From positions 3,645,968 to 3,709,967 of the forward strand of contig CP036424.1 of the NCBI GenBank assembly GCA_007745835.1: 64,000 nucleotides of DNA, given 5' to 3'. Position numbers and translations under genes: made by a program. This document shows positions 15,020-24,660 of this stretch, piece after piece. The notes beneath the pieces were generated by a model that was given only the letters and a program-made list of their open reading frames with translations, ran no database searches and was not told the DNA's origin. How positions within the stretch are numbered: position 1 is the first letter of the stretch; every line of letters starts with the position of its first letter. The DNA comes from Planctomycetes bacterium MalM25 (lineage in GTDB: Bacteria > Planctomycetota > Planctomycetia > Pirellulales > Lacipirellulaceae).

Positions 15020-17506
15020 ATGCAGAAATCGCCAAAAAACCGCCGCCGCGCCCCTGAGCTGCTCGCCCCCGCGGGGGATCGGGAGTGCGTCGTCGCGGCG
15101 ATTGAAAATGGGGCGGACGCCGTCTACTTCGGGCTCGAGCGCGGCTTCAACGCTCGGGCGCGGGCGACGAACCACTCGCTCGGCGACCTGCCCGGGCTGA
15201 TGGCCCTGCTCCACCGCCGCGGCGTAAAGGGGTACGTCACGCTCAACACGCTCGTCTTCTCCGAGGAGCTGCCCGCCATTGAAGAGGCGGTCGTCGAGCT
15301 GACCACCGCGGGCGTCGACGCCGTGCTGGTGCAGGACCTCGGCCTCGCGCGGCTGATCCGCGAGCTGAGCCCCGACCTGCCGGTTCACGCCTCGACGCAG
15401 ATGACGCTCACCAGCGCCGAGACGGTCCGCGCGGCGGAGCGGCTCGGCGTGGAACGCGTCGTGCTCGCGCGCGAGCTGTCGATCGACGAGGTCCGCCGCA
15501 TCCGCGAAGGGACTTCGGTCGAGATCGAAACGTTCGTGCACGGCGCGCTGTGCGTCGCCTACTCGGGGCAGTGCCTCACGAGCGAGTCGCTCGGCGGGCG
15601 GAGCGCGAACCGGGGGCAGTGCGCCCAGGCGTGCCGGCTGCCTTACGAGCTGATCGTCGACGGCGAGGACCGCGAGCTGGGCGAGGTGAAGTACCTGCTC
15701 AGCCCGCAGGACCTGGCGGCGTACGATTACGTCAACGAGTTGATCGACGCGGGCGTCGGCTGCCTGAAGATCGAGGGCCGGCTCAAGACGCCCGAGTACG
15801 TCGCCGCGGTGACGCGGCACTACCGCCAGGCGATCGACGCGGCGATGGCGGGCGCGCCGATCCGTTTCAGCCAGCAGGAGGTCCACGACCTGGAGATGAC
15901 CTTCTCGCGCGGTTTCTCGCCCGGCTGGTTCGAGGGGTGCGAGCACAAACGGCTCGTCCCCGGCACGCACTCGGCGAAGCGGGGCGTGCGGGTCGGCGAA
16001 GTTGAAGCGGTTCAAGGCGGGCGCGTCGTCGCGAGGCTCGACGCCGAGCTGAAGCCGGGCGACGGCGTGGCGTTCGAAGGCGATCGGCTCGAAGGCGAAG
16101 AACAGGGGGGCCGCGTCTACGCCGTCCATGAAAAGAAGGATCGCTACGAGCTCGAGTTCGGCCGCGACGCCCTCGACCCCGCCCTGCTCTACCCCGGCCA
16201 GGCGATCTGGAAGACCGACGACCCGAAGCTCACCGCCCGCGTCCGCAAGACCTTTGATGGCCCCGACCCGCAGCGGCGCCGGTCGATCGATCTCCAGGTC
16301 ACCGCGAAGGCAGGCGAAACGCTGACGGTTGAGGCGCAGACCGACGACGGCGTCCGCGTCCACGTTCAATCGGACGAACCGCTCGAAGCGGCCCGCCGCC
16401 ACCCGGCGACGGAGGATCAGTTGCGCGAGCAACTCGGCCGGCTCGGCGGGTCGGCGTATGAGCTCCGCGGGCTGACGGCCGAGCTGGCGGGCGAGCCGAT
16501 GACACCGCTCAGTGTGCTCGGCAAGCTCCGCAAGGAGTTGATCGCTCGGTTGGACGAGGCGCTGGAGCAAGCGCCCGATCGGCGGCTCAATCGCGACGCG
16601 ATGGAATCCCTGCGTCCGGCGCGAGTGGAAGTCGTTCCGTCCGAAGAACCGACACTGAACGTGCTCTGCCGAAGCCTCAATCAAATCGGTGAGTGCCTCG
16701 AACGGGGCGAGCGGCGGCTGATGGCGGACTTCGCCGACATTCGCGAGTACAAGGAGGCGGCCCGGCTGGCGCGCGACGCCGACGCCGAGCTCTTCCTCGC
16801 CACGCCCCGCATCCAGAAGCCGGGCGAGATCGGCGTGTTCCACGCCATGCGCAAGGCGGGGGCGACCGGTTTCCTGGTGCGCAACTTGGCTGGCATCGAC
16901 TACTGCCAAGAGCATGCAATCCGCTACACGGCCGACTTCTCACTCAACGCGGCGAACCCGCTGACGGTCGCGCACCTGAAGGAGCTCGGCTGCGAGCGCG
17001 TGACCGCGTCGTACGACCTGAACCGCGAGCAACTACTGAACCTCGTCGCGGAGACCCCGCCCGCGTGGCTCGAGGTGGTGATCCATCAGCACATGCCGAT
17101 GTTCCACATGGAGCACTGCGTCTTCTGTGCGCTGATCTCGCCCGGCACGAACAAGACGAACTGCGGCCGCCCTTGCGATCGCCACGAGGTGCAGCTCCGC
17201 GACCGGACGGGCGTGGAGCACCCGCTGACGGCCGATGTCGGCTGCCGCAACACGCTGTTCAACGCAACGCCCCAATCGGCCGCCGAGGCGGTCCCCGCGC
17301 TGCTCGCCGCCGGCGTGCGGGCGTTCCGTGTCGAGCTGCTCGACACGACCGGCAAGCCGCTCCGCAAGACGATCCGGCTGTACCGCGACCTGCTCGCGGG
17401 ACGCGTCACGCCGCAGGACGTGTGGCGTGATTTGAAGGCGTCGAACCGGGTCGGCGTGACGCGTGGCACGCTTGAAGAGCGGCGCGACCCGTTGGCGATT
17501 CTTTAA
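15020..17506 (+). CDS. U32-family peptidase-like protein (RlhA/TrhP type) with DUF3656
   Basis: An 828-residue protein. The N-terminal U32 domain begins PELLAPAGDRECVVAAIENG and shows the four-cysteine pattern HGALCVAYSGQCLTS plus RGQCAQACRLPY (about residues 173-208). The middle contains a DUF3656 (collagenase-associated) region near 390-500. The C-terminal part carries a further cysteine cluster, HMEHCVFCALI and NCGRPCDRHEV. U32 proteins of this kind (RlhA, TrhP) hydroxylate rRNA or tRNA rather than cleave collagen; RlhA also carries DUF3656. An RNA-modification role is therefore more likely than proteolysis, but the target is unknown. Its TAA overlaps the convergent gene's stop. Confidence 0.88.
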   Translation: MQKSPKNRRRAPELLAPAGDRECVVAAIENGADAVYFGLERGFNARARATNHSLGDLPGLMALLHRRGVKGYVTLNTLVFSEELPAIEEAVVELTTAGVDAVLVQDLGLARLIRELSPDLPVHASTQMTLTSAETVRAAERLGVERVVLARELSIDEVRRIREGTSVEIETFVHGALCVAYSGQCLTSESLGGRSANRGQCAQACRLPYELIVDGEDRELGEVKYLLSPQDLAAYDYVNELIDAGVGCLKIEGRLKTPEYVAAVTRHYRQAIDAAMAGAPIRFSQQEVHDLEMTFSRGFSPGWFEGCEHKRLVPGTHSAKRGVRVGEVEAVQGGRVVARLDAELKPGDGVAFEGDRLEGEEQGGRVYAVHEKKDRYELEFGRDALDPALLYPGQAIWKTDDPKLTARVRKTFDGPDPQRRRSIDLQVTAKAGETLTVEAQTDDGVRVHVQSDEPLEAARRHPATEDQLREQLGRLGGSAYELRGLTAELAGEPMTPLSVLGKLRKELIARLDEALEQAPDRRLNRDAMESLRPARVEVVPSEEPTLNVLCRSLNQIGECLERGERRLMADFADIREYKEAARLARDADAELFLATPRIQKPGEIGVFHAMRKAGATGFLVRNLAGIDYCQEHAIRYTADFSLNAANPLTVAHLKELGCERVTASYDLNREQLLNLVAETPPAWLEVVIHQHMPMFHMEHCVFCALISPGTNKTNCGRPCDRHEVQLRDRTGVEHPLTADVGCRNTLFNATPQSAAEAVPALLAAGVRAFRVELLDTTGKPLRKTIRLYRDLLAGRVTPQDVWRDLKASNRVGVTRGTLEERRDPLAIL

Positions 17507-17823
17507 GCCGCCGGCTTCCCGCCGCCGATCCAACTGCGGAAGCGGAACGCACAGACGCCACTGACCGCCGCGCACAGGTGCGTCACCGCCGGCACGCCGC
17601 CGAGCGTCACCACCGAAAAGATCAAGTACCACGCCCCGGTCGTGCCGTTGCCGGCGTGGTTGCTGAAGTCGAGGAGCACCAGCGTGAGCAGCCCGAACAG
17701 GGGGACGGCCAAGAACCCCAAAGCGAGGATCAGGTTGTGCCTGGCGATCCGCTCGCTCGTGTAACCCGCCAGCATCGCCACGAAGAAGACGAGGTAATGC
17801 GTCCCCAGCAGAAACCAGTTCAT
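17503..17823 (-). CDS. Small multi-pass membrane protein
   Basis: A 106-residue protein (MNWFLLGTHYLVFFVAMLAG…) with three likely membrane helices: YLVFFVAMLAG, ILALGFLAVPLFGLLTLVLL and WYLIFSVVTLGGVPAVTHL. No family is recognised. The frame is open to an upstream ATG at 17859 (118 residues), but the start at 17823 puts the first helix near the N-terminus. Its stop codon shares bases with the U32 peptidase stop (convergent). Confidence 0.65.
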   Translation of the reverse strand: MNWFLLGTHYLVFFVAMLAGYTSERIARHNLILALGFLAVPLFGLLTLVLLDFSNHAGNGTTGAWYLIFSVVTLGGVPAVTHLCAAVSGVCAFRFRSWIGGGKPAA

Positions 17824-17892
17824 CGCGGCGGCTTTCCTAAGAATCGTGGCGAGGCTCATCGCAAGTCTAGGTCACGATCAGCCTGGCAGCCG

Positions 17893-19164
17893 TCAATCCG
17901 ATCCGCCAACCAGGCGTGATTCGAGGTGCTCGCAGGCCGCCTCCAACGCCGCCTCGCGATCGACTCGCCCCGCCCAACGGGCGCACGCCCGCGAGACCTC
18001 GGGATCGCTCAGCAATCGATCGAGTTTCTCCGCCACGCGGCGGGCGGTGAAGCGCTTCGGCGGCAGCTCCTCGGCGACGCCCAAACGCCGCAGCCGCCAC
18101 GCGTTGTCGTACTGGTCGAACGCCATCGGCTGGATCAGCTGAGGAACCCCCGCCGCGAGGCCGCGGGCCGAGCTGCCGATGCCACCGTGGTGAACGAACG
18201 CGGCGGTGCGCTCCAGCAACCGCGCAAGCGGCGTGAAGCCGGGGGCGAGGATCGTGTCGGGCAGGTCGTTGGGCAGGTGCTCGGAGTACTTCGTGAGCAA
18301 CACACCCCGCCGGTTCAGCCGCTGGCACGCACCGACCGCGGCGGCGAAGAAGCGCTCGCCGAAACGCATCGCCGACCCCGGCGTGAAGACGATCGGCGGC
18401 TCACCCGCGTCGAGGAAGCGGAGCAGTTCCGGCGACAACGCCGGGTCGCTCAGCGCGTCGCCGAACGGGAAACCGGTGGTGGCCGATCCTGGGGGCCAGT
18501 CCGCGGGCGTTCGACCGTCGGGCGAGACGAACCAATCAGGGAACAGACCGAGCGGCGGGGCGACGCCGTAGTACCAATCCCAGTAGCCCCCCCGCAGCGG
18601 AGCGAGACCCTGTTGCGAACGGAAGGCTTCCAGTTCATCGACCGCGAGCCGCCGCAGGATCAGGTGCTCGGCGGCCGTGAACTGCAGGCGGTGAAGCCAG
18701 CGCGGCGCGCCGGGCCACGCCACGCCAGAGGGCAGGCGCGGCGGCGATTGGTTGCTCCAGATCGCCATCGGGGCGAAGACGGCCGCCGCGACCGGCGCGT
18801 CGTGGGTCTCGGCGAAGACCCGGCTCGCCAGGTCGAGGCCGTGGGCGGCGATGACGGTCTCTCCCGGACAATGGAGTTGGCCCAGTTTCTCGTACAGCTC
18901 TTCGAGCACCGCCATGGCGCCCCGCTTGAAGATCAATCGGAGCCCCTCTTTCGGCGACCAAAGCTCCCGGCAAGCGGTGAACTCGTCATACTCCTCGGCC
19001 GAGGAGACCGGGACCAACTGGAGCCCCGCCCCGTTCACGACCGACTCGAAGTGCGGGTTGGCGATCAGCCGCACCTCGTGCCCACGCCGCCGCAACGCCT
19101 CGCCGAGGCCCACCATCGGGTAAACATCGCCGTAGCTACCGAGGGCGGTCAGCAAGCAGAGCAT
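17893..19164 (-). CDS. MGT/UGT-like glycosyltransferase (GT1)
   Basis: A 423-residue GT-B glycosyltransferase. The N-terminal domain starts LLTALGSYGDVYPMVGLGEALRRRGHEVRL, the acceptor-side signature. The C-terminal donor domain shows PIVFTPGSAM and LERTAAFVHHGGIGSSARGLAAGVPQL, then MAFDQYDNA, like RhlB and macrolide glycosyltransferases using UDP- or TDP-sugars. Acceptor is unknown; lipids or secondary metabolites are typical. It is divergent from the following membrane-protein gene. Confidence 0.88.
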   Translation of the reverse strand: MLCLLTALGSYGDVYPMVGLGEALRRRGHEVRLIANPHFESVVNGAGLQLVPVSSAEEYDEFTACRELWSPKEGLRLIFKRGAMAVLEELYEKLGQLHCPGETVIAAHGLDLASRVFAETHDAPVAAAVFAPMAIWSNQSPPRLPSGVAWPGAPRWLHRLQFTAAEHLILRRLAVDELEAFRSQQGLAPLRGGYWDWYYGVAPPLGLFPDWFVSPDGRTPADWPPGSATTGFPFGDALSDPALSPELLRFLDAGEPPIVFTPGSAMRFGERFFAAAVGACQRLNRRGVLLTKYSEHLPNDLPDTILAPGFTPLARLLERTAAFVHHGGIGSSARGLAAGVPQLIQPMAFDQYDNAWRLRRLGVAEELPPKRFTARRVAEKLDRLLSDPEVSRACARWAGRVDREAALEAACEHLESRLVGGSD

Positions 19165-19273
19165 CGGGGCCGTTGCGGTGGGAGAGTGGGGCAGGAATCT
19201 GGCGACGAGGCGAACCCCGCATCGTGAGCGATATTCGCTTGTCGGGTCTCGGTCTCTCTAGGAGAATGACAGC

Positions 19274-20092
19274 ATGTCGCAAACCTCCCCCCCCGACGAC
19301 CCCTCGCAGCCCGACGCGGAGCGTTACCACGACCGCATCGACATCTCCGAGGAGGACGACGACTTCGAGTACGAGGTCGAGCCGGTCGACGAGCAGGTGC
19401 TGGCTAATGAGAAGGCCCGCGCCCAAATGGAGGTCGCCCGCGCCGAGAACGCCATCGACGTCGACGCCGTCTACCAGGAGCTCGATTCACACGGCGACCT
19501 CGACGCCGTGATGAGCGAGTTCAAGGCGCGTTTCTCGCTCCGTACGCTGCTGATCGCGATGACCGTCATCGCGGTCGTGCTCGGGCTGGCCGGGTCGACC
19601 CTGTTCAACGGCGCAGGCTTCGCCGCCCTGATCTGCCTGTCGCTGTTTGGCCTCGGCACGGCCCACATGTGGCTCAACTTCCAAGAACGCAAACGCCGCG
19701 AGGCGGTCCTCGCCAAGCGAGACCGCCAGCTGGAGCGCGCCCGGCGATTGGCGGAGGACCCCAACTGGGTCCCCGATCCCGAGGACGAAGACGAGCCGCC
19801 CTCCGAAGCGGTCCCCAACCCGCTGGCCGAGCTCCTCGGGATCGTCACGCGAGCGCCCCGGTTCACGCTCGCGGAGATGCTGCTCGGCATGACGCTGGCG
19901 GTGGTGATCGTCACGCTGCTGCGGTTGACCGGCTCGCCGGCGGGAGCCGCGGTCGCGCTCGGCGCAGTGACGGTCACGGTCTTCGCGATGCAGGCCGCCG
20001 ACATGGACGTGCCGCGTCCCCTGCTGATCGCCTGGTGGCTGTCACTCGCGGGCTACTGCCTGCTGACGCTCGCGTGGGTCTTCGTTGGCTAG
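19274..20092 (+). CDS. Planctomycete FSLRTLL-type membrane protein
   Basis: A 272-residue protein. The N-terminal ~90 residues are acidic and soluble (ISEEDDDFEYEVEPVDE). Then KARFSLRTLLIAMTVIAVVLG begins a first pair of membrane helices (~92-135), followed by a charged coiled stretch (QERKRREAVLAKRDRQLERAR). A second FTLAEMLLGMTLAVVIVTLL segment leads three more helices. FSLRTLL-type motifs recur in planctomycete membrane proteins of unknown role. Confidence 0.75.
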   Translation: MSQTSPPDDPSQPDAERYHDRIDISEEDDDFEYEVEPVDEQVLANEKARAQMEVARAENAIDVDAVYQELDSHGDLDAVMSEFKARFSLRTLLIAMTVIAVVLGLAGSTLFNGAGFAALICLSLFGLGTAHMWLNFQERKRREAVLAKRDRQLERARRLAEDPNWVPDPEDEDEPPSEAVPNPLAELLGIVTRAPRFTLAEMLLGMTLAVVIVTLLRLTGSPAGAAVALGAVTVTVFAMQAADMDVPRPLLIAWWLSLAGYCLLTLAWVFVG

Positions 20093-20185
20093 GCCCCGGG
20101 GCGCTGCGCACGGGTGGCTTCCGCTTGGCGGAACGCGCCCGTCGACATTGTCTGAACGGCGCCGGCTCGACGAACTCGACGCGCC

Positions 20186-20665
20186 TCAATCCGCGCGAGC
20201 CTCCACAGCAAGCTCGTGATAGGTGGTCTGGGGGTCGACCACTCGACGGAACTGGAGTTCGCGGGCTTCGCCGACAACCAATTCTGCGGTCGTGTAGACG
20301 CGGCACCCTTGCACCAGATGCCCGCCTACCATCGCGCCGGTTTCGTCGGCCACCGATAAATGCAAGTGGACTCCGTCGGGCGATAGCGTTCCGACCAAGG
20401 AGACGATCTCCATGCACCCCGGGAACGTCGTGACCCCCTCCTGATTCGCCAAACGAAGCGTTGTGCGGTCGAGTGACCCAACACAAGTGGCGATGAATCC
20501 GGCTTGGAGGTTCTCTTGCTTAGCAAACCGTTCGATCTCTTGACGCAGATCCTGCCCCGGCCGCAGTCGGATTGCATAAAGACTCGGCACGGGGTCCGGC
20601 TGCCTGGCCGCCGCGCAGAGGGCGATAAGCAGCAATAACATCAGACCCATACGTTCAATCGTCAT
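20186..20665 (-). CDS. PPC/DUF296-domain protein with signal peptide
   Basis: A 159-residue protein with a hydrophobic N-terminus (MGLMLLLLIALCAAARQ) that looks like a signal peptide. A complete PPC/DUF296 domain follows: YAIRLRPGQDLRQEIERFAK, AGFIATCVGSLDRTTLR, LVGTLSPDGVHLHLSVADE, and MVGGHLVQGCRVYTTAELVV. PPC domains are best known from plant AT-hook proteins and cytosolic bacterial proteins, and form trimers. An export signal is unusual and argues against DNA binding here. Start may be 20665 or 20650. Confidence 0.8.
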   Translation of the reverse strand: MTIERMGLMLLLLIALCAAARQPDPVPSLYAIRLRPGQDLRQEIERFAKQENLQAGFIATCVGSLDRTTLRLANQEGVTTFPGCMEIVSLVGTLSPDGVHLHLSVADETGAMVGGHLVQGCRVYTTAELVVGEARELQFRRVVDPQTTYHELAVEARAD

Positions 20666-20704
20666 CGGATTCCGGTTCAGCTGCGGTGCATGTGATTTGA
20701 AATC

Positions 20705-22462
20705 TCATCTCTCGTGGTCGATCCACTCGCGGATCAGCTCTTCGAGCGTCGTCAGCGGCACGGCGCCGTTCTCGAGCACCGCGTCGTGGAACGCGCGGAC
20801 GTCGAAGCAGTCTCCGAGACGCTCCTCCGCTGCGGCGCGCAGCTCGCGGATCTTCAGCTCGCCCGTCTTGTAGGCGAGGGCCTGGCCGGGCCAGCCGATG
20901 TAGCGGTCGACCTCCGAGCGGATGTTCTGGGCGGACATGGCCGAGTTGTTCGTCATGAAGTCGATCGCCTGCTGACGCGTCCACCCCTGGTAGTGGATTC
21001 CCGTGTCGACGACCAACCGGGCGGCGCGCCAGACCTCCATCGTCAGCCGGCCGAAGTCGCTGTACGGGTCCTCGTAGAAGCCGACCTCCAAGCCGAGCCG
21101 CTCCGCGTAGAGGGCCCACCCCTCGATGAACGCCGTGAACCCGCCGTACTTGCGCAGCGGGGAGAGGCCCTCGAGCTCCTGCTGCAACGCGATCTGCAGG
21201 TGGTGGCCGGGGACCGCCTCGTGCAGGGCGAGCGCCTGCATCATGTACTTCGGGCGGCTCGCGAGGTCGTACGTGTTGAGGTAATAGAACCCGGCCCGCG
21301 AACCGTCGCCGTTGGGGCGTTGGTAGTAGGCCATCGTGGTCTTCGGCGCGATGTAATCGGGGACCGGCTTCAGGCCGTATGGCATCCGCGGCAGGCGCCC
21401 GAACAGCGAAGGCAGCTCGCCGTCCATCCGCTTGAGGATGGCGGCCGTGTAGGCCATCAGCTCGGTGTCGGTCTCCGCGTAGAACTCCTCGGCGGTGCGG
21501 AGGTGCTCAACGAACGCGGCGAACGTGTCTTTGTCGTCGGTCTCGAAGCCCGTCTGTTCAATCACGGCGTCCATCTCGGCGCGGATCCGCTTCACCTCCG
21601 CCAGGCCGACGCGGTGTACCTCCTCCGGCGTCGTGTCGAGCGTCGTATACTTGCGGACGCAGTGCCGGTAGTACGCGCGCCCGCCCGGCAGGGCCGACGC
21701 ACCGACCGACGCGCGGCAGTTGGGCACGTACTCGTCCGCCATGAAGAGGCCGAACCGGCGGTACGCGGCGACGACCGAGTCGCGGATCGCGTCGCGCCCG
21801 TCGGCGGCGAGGCGTTCGCGCTCGGACCCGGGGACGCCGTCCGGGAAGTCGTCGAACGGCTTGTAGAGCAGGCTCTTCTCGGGGTCGTCGACGACGTGCG
21901 TATCGATCGACTTCTCGTACCCCTCGAGGATGACCGCCGGGACGGTCAGCCCCCGCTGCACGCCGGCCCGCATCAGCTCGATGTGGCCCTCGGCATAGTT
22001 GGCGAAAGCGCGCAAACGGGAGAGGTAGTTCTCGTAATCCTCGACCGTGTCGAGCGGCGACCAGTCGGGCAGCTCGGGGAACGAGACGTGGAAACCGGTC
22101 CGGCTGTTGATCGGCATCAGGTGCTCGCCCGCGGCGTGCTCGATCGCCGCCTCCCGGAGGTTCCGCTCTAGCAGGTCGCGTTCGAGCCGCTGCTGCTTGT
22201 CGAGCGCTTCGCGATCGATCCCGAGCAGCCGCTCAAGGAACCCCGCCTGATCCGCGGCCCGGCGGTCGGCGTCGGCGAGCGAGACGCTCGACAGCCGTTC
22301 GTTGTAACGGTGGTCGCCGCAACGCGTGGCGTGCTGCGGCCACTCCTCAAGCTCCCACTGCCAAACCTCGTCGAGCAGCGTGGCGAGCCGAGCCGAGGGC
22401 TCTTCCGCCATGCAGGCGGTCGCGGCGAGGCAGATGTAAAGGGCTGCGAACCGTTCGCGCAT
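20705..22462 (-). CDS. DUF885-family secreted protein (metallopeptidase-like)
   Basis: A 585-residue protein with a signal peptide (MRERFAALYICLAATACMAEE). The key motif is ALHEAVPGHHLQIALQQE, an HExxxGH-like metal site near residue 420, followed by FIEGWALYAERLGLE. This is the DUF885 architecture, related to M3-like metallopeptidases; several members are lipoproteins. A Cys in ATACMAEE could be a lipobox variant. Peptide hydrolysis in the periplasm is inferred. A DinB gene lies just upstream on the same strand. Confidence 0.88.
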   Translation of the reverse strand: MRERFAALYICLAATACMAEEPSARLATLLDEVWQWELEEWPQHATRCGDHRYNERLSSVSLADADRRAADQAGFLERLLGIDREALDKQQRLERDLLERNLREAAIEHAAGEHLMPINSRTGFHVSFPELPDWSPLDTVEDYENYLSRLRAFANYAEGHIELMRAGVQRGLTVPAVILEGYEKSIDTHVVDDPEKSLLYKPFDDFPDGVPGSERERLAADGRDAIRDSVVAAYRRFGLFMADEYVPNCRASVGASALPGGRAYYRHCVRKYTTLDTTPEEVHRVGLAEVKRIRAEMDAVIEQTGFETDDKDTFAAFVEHLRTAEEFYAETDTELMAYTAAILKRMDGELPSLFGRLPRMPYGLKPVPDYIAPKTTMAYYQRPNGDGSRAGFYYLNTYDLASRPKYMMQALALHEAVPGHHLQIALQQELEGLSPLRKYGGFTAFIEGWALYAERLGLEVGFYEDPYSDFGRLTMEVWRAARLVVDTGIHYQGWTRQQAIDFMTNNSAMSAQNIRSEVDRYIGWPGQALAYKTGELKIRELRAAAEERLGDCFDVRAFHDAVLENGAVPLTTLEELIREWIDHER

Positions 22463-22510
22463 AGCTATCCGTCGGGGTGAGCGTCTGAGGGGGTGACCCC
22501 CAGAGCTTAC

Positions 22511-23014
22511 TCACCAGCGGGGCGGCTTGCCCATCAGCCGCCGGAGCAGCGTGATCTGACCCGCGTGCATCGCCTCGTGCTGGCTGCACCACTCGACGGC
22601 GCCGATCTTGGTCGTGAACACCGGATGCGGCGGGGGGGAGGGCTCTTGCAACTCCTCGTCAGAAGCCGCGGGCAGCTCGCGCATCGCGCGATCGTGGACC
22701 GCTGCCAGGATGGCGAGGATCTCGTCCGGGGCGTAGTTCGCCTCCGGGTCGCCGGTTGGCCGCGACCCCTGCTTGTACTTCTTGAGGAAGTGCGTCGTGA
22801 TGAGCGTCTCGTCTTCGAGCGTGCGGCCGCGGAGCCGCTTCAGGCACAAGAAGTACTGGGCGAAGGCGAGGTGCCCGACGTGCCACGCGATGGGGTTCAT
22901 CCCCTCGGCGGGCTGCCAGAACCACTCGCCGGGGCTGAGGTCTTCGAGCAGGCGGTGGGTCATTGACCGCGCCGCTTCGATCCCTTCCAGGGCAATCGGT
23001 AAGCGTTCTCTCAT
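22511..23014 (-). CDS. DinB-family protein
   Basis: A 167-residue four-helix protein. Possible metal ligands are His in IAWHVGHLAFAQYF and in WCSQHEAMHAGQITLLRRLMG, the usual three-histidine DinB arrangement. The QHEAMHAGQI motif is diagnostic of DinB/YfiT-like hydrolases and thiol transferases. Substrate is unknown. It is followed by the DUF885 gene, 48 bases downstream on the same strand. Confidence 0.85.
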   Translation of the reverse strand: MRERLPIALEGIEAARSMTHRLLEDLSPGEWFWQPAEGMNPIAWHVGHLAFAQYFLCLKRLRGRTLEDETLITTHFLKKYKQGSRPTGDPEANYAPDEILAILAAVHDRAMRELPAASDEELQEPSPPPHPVFTTKIGAVEWCSQHEAMHAGQITLLRRLMGKPPRW

Positions 23015-23074
23015 GGAGAACGATAGGAGAGAACCCGCTTACGCAAACCACGGACATCCGATGCGAGACGAGAT

Positions 23075-24361
23075 TCAACGCTTCTCGAGCGGCACGAAAT
23101 CGCGCTCGGTCGGGCCCGTGTAGACCTGACGGGGGCGGTAGATCCGCTTGCCGGGGCTCTCGCGCATCTCCTGCCATTGCGCGATCCAGCCGGGCATGCG
23201 GCCGATGGCGAACAGCACGGTGAACATCTCGACCGGGATGCCCAGGGCGCGGTAGATCACGCCCGAGTAGAAATCGACGTTCGGGTAGAGCTTCCGCTCA
23301 ATGAAGTACTCGTCGGTCAGGGCGACCTCTTCGAGCTTGAGCGCCACGTCAAAGACCGGGTCATCGATGTGGCCGTCGTCGATCAGGTCGTGGCAGACCT
23401 GCTTGATGATCTTGGCCCGCGGATCGAAGCTCTTGTAGACGCGGTGCCCGAAGCCCATCAGCCGGAAGCCGTTGGTCTTGTCCTTGGCCATCTCGACATA
23501 CTTCTGGATGTCGTGACCGTCGGCGTGGATGCGGTCGAGCATCGCGACGCACGCCTCGTTGGCCCCGCCGTGCAGCGGGCCCGACAGGGCGGCGACTCCC
23601 GCCGAGATCGAGGCGAACAAGTTCGCGTCGCTCGAACCGACCATTCGTACCGTGCTGGTGCTGCAGTTCTGCTCGTGGTCGGCGTGGACGATCAGCAGCA
23701 GGTTGAGCGCCCGGGCCGCCACGGGGCTGATCTGGTACGGCTGCGCCGGCACGCTGAACATCATCTGCAAGAAGTTCTCGCAGTACCCCAGTTCGTTGTC
23801 CGGGTAAACATACGGCTGGCCGATCGACTTCTTGTGCGCGTAGGCGGCGATCGTCGGCGCCTTGGCCAACAGCCGCATGCTGCAGCGATGGACGTGGTTC
23901 GGGTTCCGCACGTCCAGCGAGTCGGCGTAGAAGGTGCTGAGCGCGTGGATGACCGAGCTGAGGATCGCCATCGGGTGCGCGTCGTGCTGGAAGCCATCGA
24001 AGAACTTCCGCATGTCCTCGTGCAGCATCGTGTGCTGACGAAGGTCGGTCCGGAACTCGGCGATCTGGTCCGAGTTGGGCAACTCGCCGTGCAGCAGCAG
24101 ATAGGCGACCTCGACGAAATCGCAGTTCTCCGCGAGCGTCTCGATCGGGTAGCCGCGGTAGCGGAGGATCCCTTTCTCGCCATCGAGGAAGGTGATCGCA
24201 CTCTGGGTCGAGCCCGTGTTGACGAACCCCTCATCGAGGGTCACCGCGCCAGTCTCGGCGCGGAGCTTACTGATATCGAGGCCGACCTCCTGCTCACTAC
24301 CCGTGATTACAGGCAATTGGGTCGTTTTCTCGCCAATCGTCAGCTTGGCGGCGTCGGCCAT
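23075..24361 (-). CDS. gltA: Citrate synthase
   Basis: A 428-residue type II citrate synthase. It condenses oxaloacetate with acetyl-CoA at the entry to the TCA cycle. Active-site segments are visible: GPLHGGANEACVAMLDRI and FRLMGFGHRVYKSFDPRA carry the catalytic histidines; PNVDFYSGVIYRALGIP carries the catalytic aspartate. ATG at 24361 is chosen to begin MADAAKLTIGEKT; an in-frame ATG exists at 24382. A hairpin at 24513-24546 separates it from the HTH gene upstream. Confidence 0.96.
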   Translation of the reverse strand: MADAAKLTIGEKTTQLPVITGSEQEVGLDISKLRAETGAVTLDEGFVNTGSTQSAITFLDGEKGILRYRGYPIETLAENCDFVEVAYLLLHGELPNSDQIAEFRTDLRQHTMLHEDMRKFFDGFQHDAHPMAILSSVIHALSTFYADSLDVRNPNHVHRCSMRLLAKAPTIAAYAHKKSIGQPYVYPDNELGYCENFLQMMFSVPAQPYQISPVAARALNLLLIVHADHEQNCSTSTVRMVGSSDANLFASISAGVAALSGPLHGGANEACVAMLDRIHADGHDIQKYVEMAKDKTNGFRLMGFGHRVYKSFDPRAKIIKQVCHDLIDDGHIDDPVFDVALKLEEVALTDEYFIERKLYPNVDFYSGVIYRALGIPVEMFTVLFAIGRMPGWIAQWQEMRESPGKRIYRPRQVYTGPTERDFVPLEKR

Positions 24362-24512
24362 CGATGTCTCCCCTGATTCCATGCGTAGCGGGGGTGACTG
24401 CGGGCACGCCCCAAAGCGAGTGCTGGGCACAGTTTAGCGGCGTTAACGCGGGCTGCCAATTGGCGGACACCCGTGGCGACGCCCCCGTAGCCCAACCCCG
24501 CCGCGCATGAAG

Positions 24513-24546
24513 AAGGCCCCGATCCGTGCAAAGGGACCGGGGCCTT
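24513..24546 (-). terminator. Terminator-like hairpin after the HTH/zinc-ribbon gene
   Basis: AAGGCCCCGATCC pairs with GGGACCGGGGCCTT around a short loop, giving an ~11-bp GC-rich stem. Read on the minus strand it is followed by CTTCTTC, a weak T-rich tail. The 299-base gap 24362-24660 contains no other recognisable feature. Confidence 0.6.
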
Positions 24547-24660
24547 CGGTCGTAGCCCAAGTGGCGAGGCTCCCGAAACATGGGAGGCAAAGGGGCGCCG
24601 CGCCCCCAGTTTCGACCGCTTCGGCAGCCTTCCTAAGCGACCTCACTCCGGTCGTGCCGG

